A stretch of DNA of 64,000 bases from Chloroflexota bacterium (GTDB taxonomy: Bacteria > Chloroflexota > Anaerolineae > Anaerolineales > Anaerolineaceae): contig JAKAFP010000002.1 of the NCBI GenBank assembly GCA_021825925.1, positions 124,001-188,000 of the forward strand, read 5' to 3'. This document shows positions 63,259 to 64,000 of this stretch, one piece after another. Numbering within the stretch: the first letter of the stretch is position 1; every line of letters starts with the position of its first letter. The position numbers were made by a program, and so were the translations under genes. The notes under the pieces are model-generated. The model saw only the letters and a program-made list of their open reading frames with translations. It had not been told where the DNA came from and ran no database searches.

Positions 63259-64000
63259 ATGCCAGATACCTATTCGCTTGGACTCACTGGTTTTCCACTC
63301 GGACACAGCCTTTCGCCCGTGCTTCATCAAACCGCTTTGGCTGAAGCCGGATTGACCGGCAAGTATGAACTCTTTACTGTTCCTCCCCTGCCTGAAGGTC
63401 AAAAAGACCTCGAGGTGCTGCTCAATCGTCTGCGCTCAGGTGAACTTCACGGATTGAACGTGACCATTCCGCATAAGCAGTCCGTCATTCCGCTGGTGGA
63501 TGAACTCTCGCCCTCAGCGGCAGCCATGGGTGCTGTCAACACATTGTATGTGCGATTTGGCAAGCTGGTTGGAGATAACACAGACGCCCCCGGTTTTTGG
63601 GGGGATCTTGCTCACCTACCGATTCAAAAAGCCAAATCCGCGCTGATCTTGGGAGCCGGTGGCGCTGCCCGAGCCGTGGTTTACGCCCTGCTTACCCATG
63701 GATGGACCGTCCGCATTACGGATTTGCGCCAAGAACAAGTGGATAGTCTCTATACGCATTATTCCGCACAGGAACTCGATTCCTCCAGGCTTGAAGTGAT
63801 TCCTTTTGCGCCTCAAGCCATTGAAACAGCTGGTTTGGATTCCGATCTGGTGGTAAATACCACCCCCGTGGGCATGCATCCGAATATTGACCACTGCGCC
63901 TGGCCTGGAAATATCCCCCTGCCGGCGCGTGCCTGCATTTATGACGTGGTGTACAATCCAATGGAAACCAAATTTTTAAGACTTGCCGCCGGCGCCGGGC
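63259..64000 (+). CDS. aroE: Shikimate dehydrogenase (3' truncated by window edge)
   Basis: The frame is open from ATG 63259 to the window end, 247 codons. It begins YSLGLTGFPLGHSLSPVLHQ, the shikimate-binding start. GLNVTIPHKQSVIPLVDEL near residue 60 has the catalytic Lys, then GDNTDAPGFWGDL near 108 and the NADP motif ILGAGGAARAVVYALL near 130. It starts 5 nt after aroA, so the aro operon continues out of the window, where aroB, aroC, aroK or pheA might follow. Confidence 0.93.
   Translation, partial: MPDTYSLGLTGFPLGHSLSPVLHQTALAEAGLTGKYELFTVPPLPEGQKDLEVLLNRLRSGELHGLNVTIPHKQSVIPLVDELSPSAAAMGAVNTLYVRFGKLVGDNTDAPGFWGDLAHLPIQKAKSALILGAGGAARAVVYALLTHGWTVRITDLRQEQVDSLYTHYSAQELDSSRLEVIPFAPQAIETAGLDSDLVVNTTPVGMHPNIDHCAWPGNIPLPARACIYDVVYNPMETKFLRLAAGAG

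Overview
This 64 kb window is a dense bacterial chromosome segment of roughly 50% GC. It has no rRNA, tRNA, insertion sequence, phage gene or CRISPR array that I can see. Gene content and protein style point to Chloroflexota, probably class Anaerolineae: a LysM protein with a cytoplasmic zinc ribbon, a CapA-like lipoprotein, paired GH13 and GH57 enzymes, an FtsZ outside any dcw cluster, and a citramalate-based ilv-leu operon. This placement is inference, because no rRNA marker is present.

Layout. 1-3.6 kb: a DNA repair block with the end of a UvrD-like helicase, a four-cysteine PD-(D/E)XK nuclease and RecJ. 3.6-7.2 kb: an L,D-transpeptidase, convergent HemW and a LysM protein. 7.3-11.9 kb: a minus-strand operon of CapA-like lipoprotein, cyclase, class III aminotransferase and thioredoxin reductase. 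12-14.1 kb: a thiolase and an AlkZ-related protein. 14.2-16.8 kb: a chemoreceptor. 17-22.8 kb: a very large GH13 enzyme facing a GH57 and SDR pair. 22.9-25.9 kb: an FtsZ cluster with a TIM-barrel-like protein and two small proteins. 26-29.3 kb: an anchored protein of unknown function, then a DUF362 protein paired with a polyferredoxin. 29.4-35.9 kb: a SlyD-like FKBP, an MBL hydrolase, DegV, two membrane proteins, YgiQ and a THUMP methyltransferase. 36.2-45.5 kb: a six-gene signalling operon. 45.5-58.4 kb: the ilvD-ilvB-ilvN-ilvC-leuA-(small ORF)-leuC-leuD-cimA-leuB-ilvE operon. 58.5-59.3 kb: an AT-rich Ntn-hydrolase-like orphan. 59.4-64 kb: the aroF-aroH-tyrA-aroA-aroE operon, with aroE running off the window.

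The most notable signals are two untracked leader peptides, each between a near-consensus promoter and an intrinsic terminator, directly upstream of a matching amino acid operon. A 34-residue peptide with 12 Leu/Ile/Val in 13 residues precedes ilvD. A 27-residue peptide with 9 Phe/Tyr in 13 residues precedes aroF. Both have competing RNA pairings, so both look like classical ribosome-mediated attenuators. Together the two operons make Leu, Ile (through citramalate), Val, chorismate and the Tyr branch, each sensed through its own products.

Other points of interest are an FtsZ with His in place of the second catalytic Asp of the T7 loop, genes that look leaderless behind extended -10 promoters, a 62-residue protein coupled to leuC, and receiver proteins with a degenerate HD domain or pseudo-receiver.
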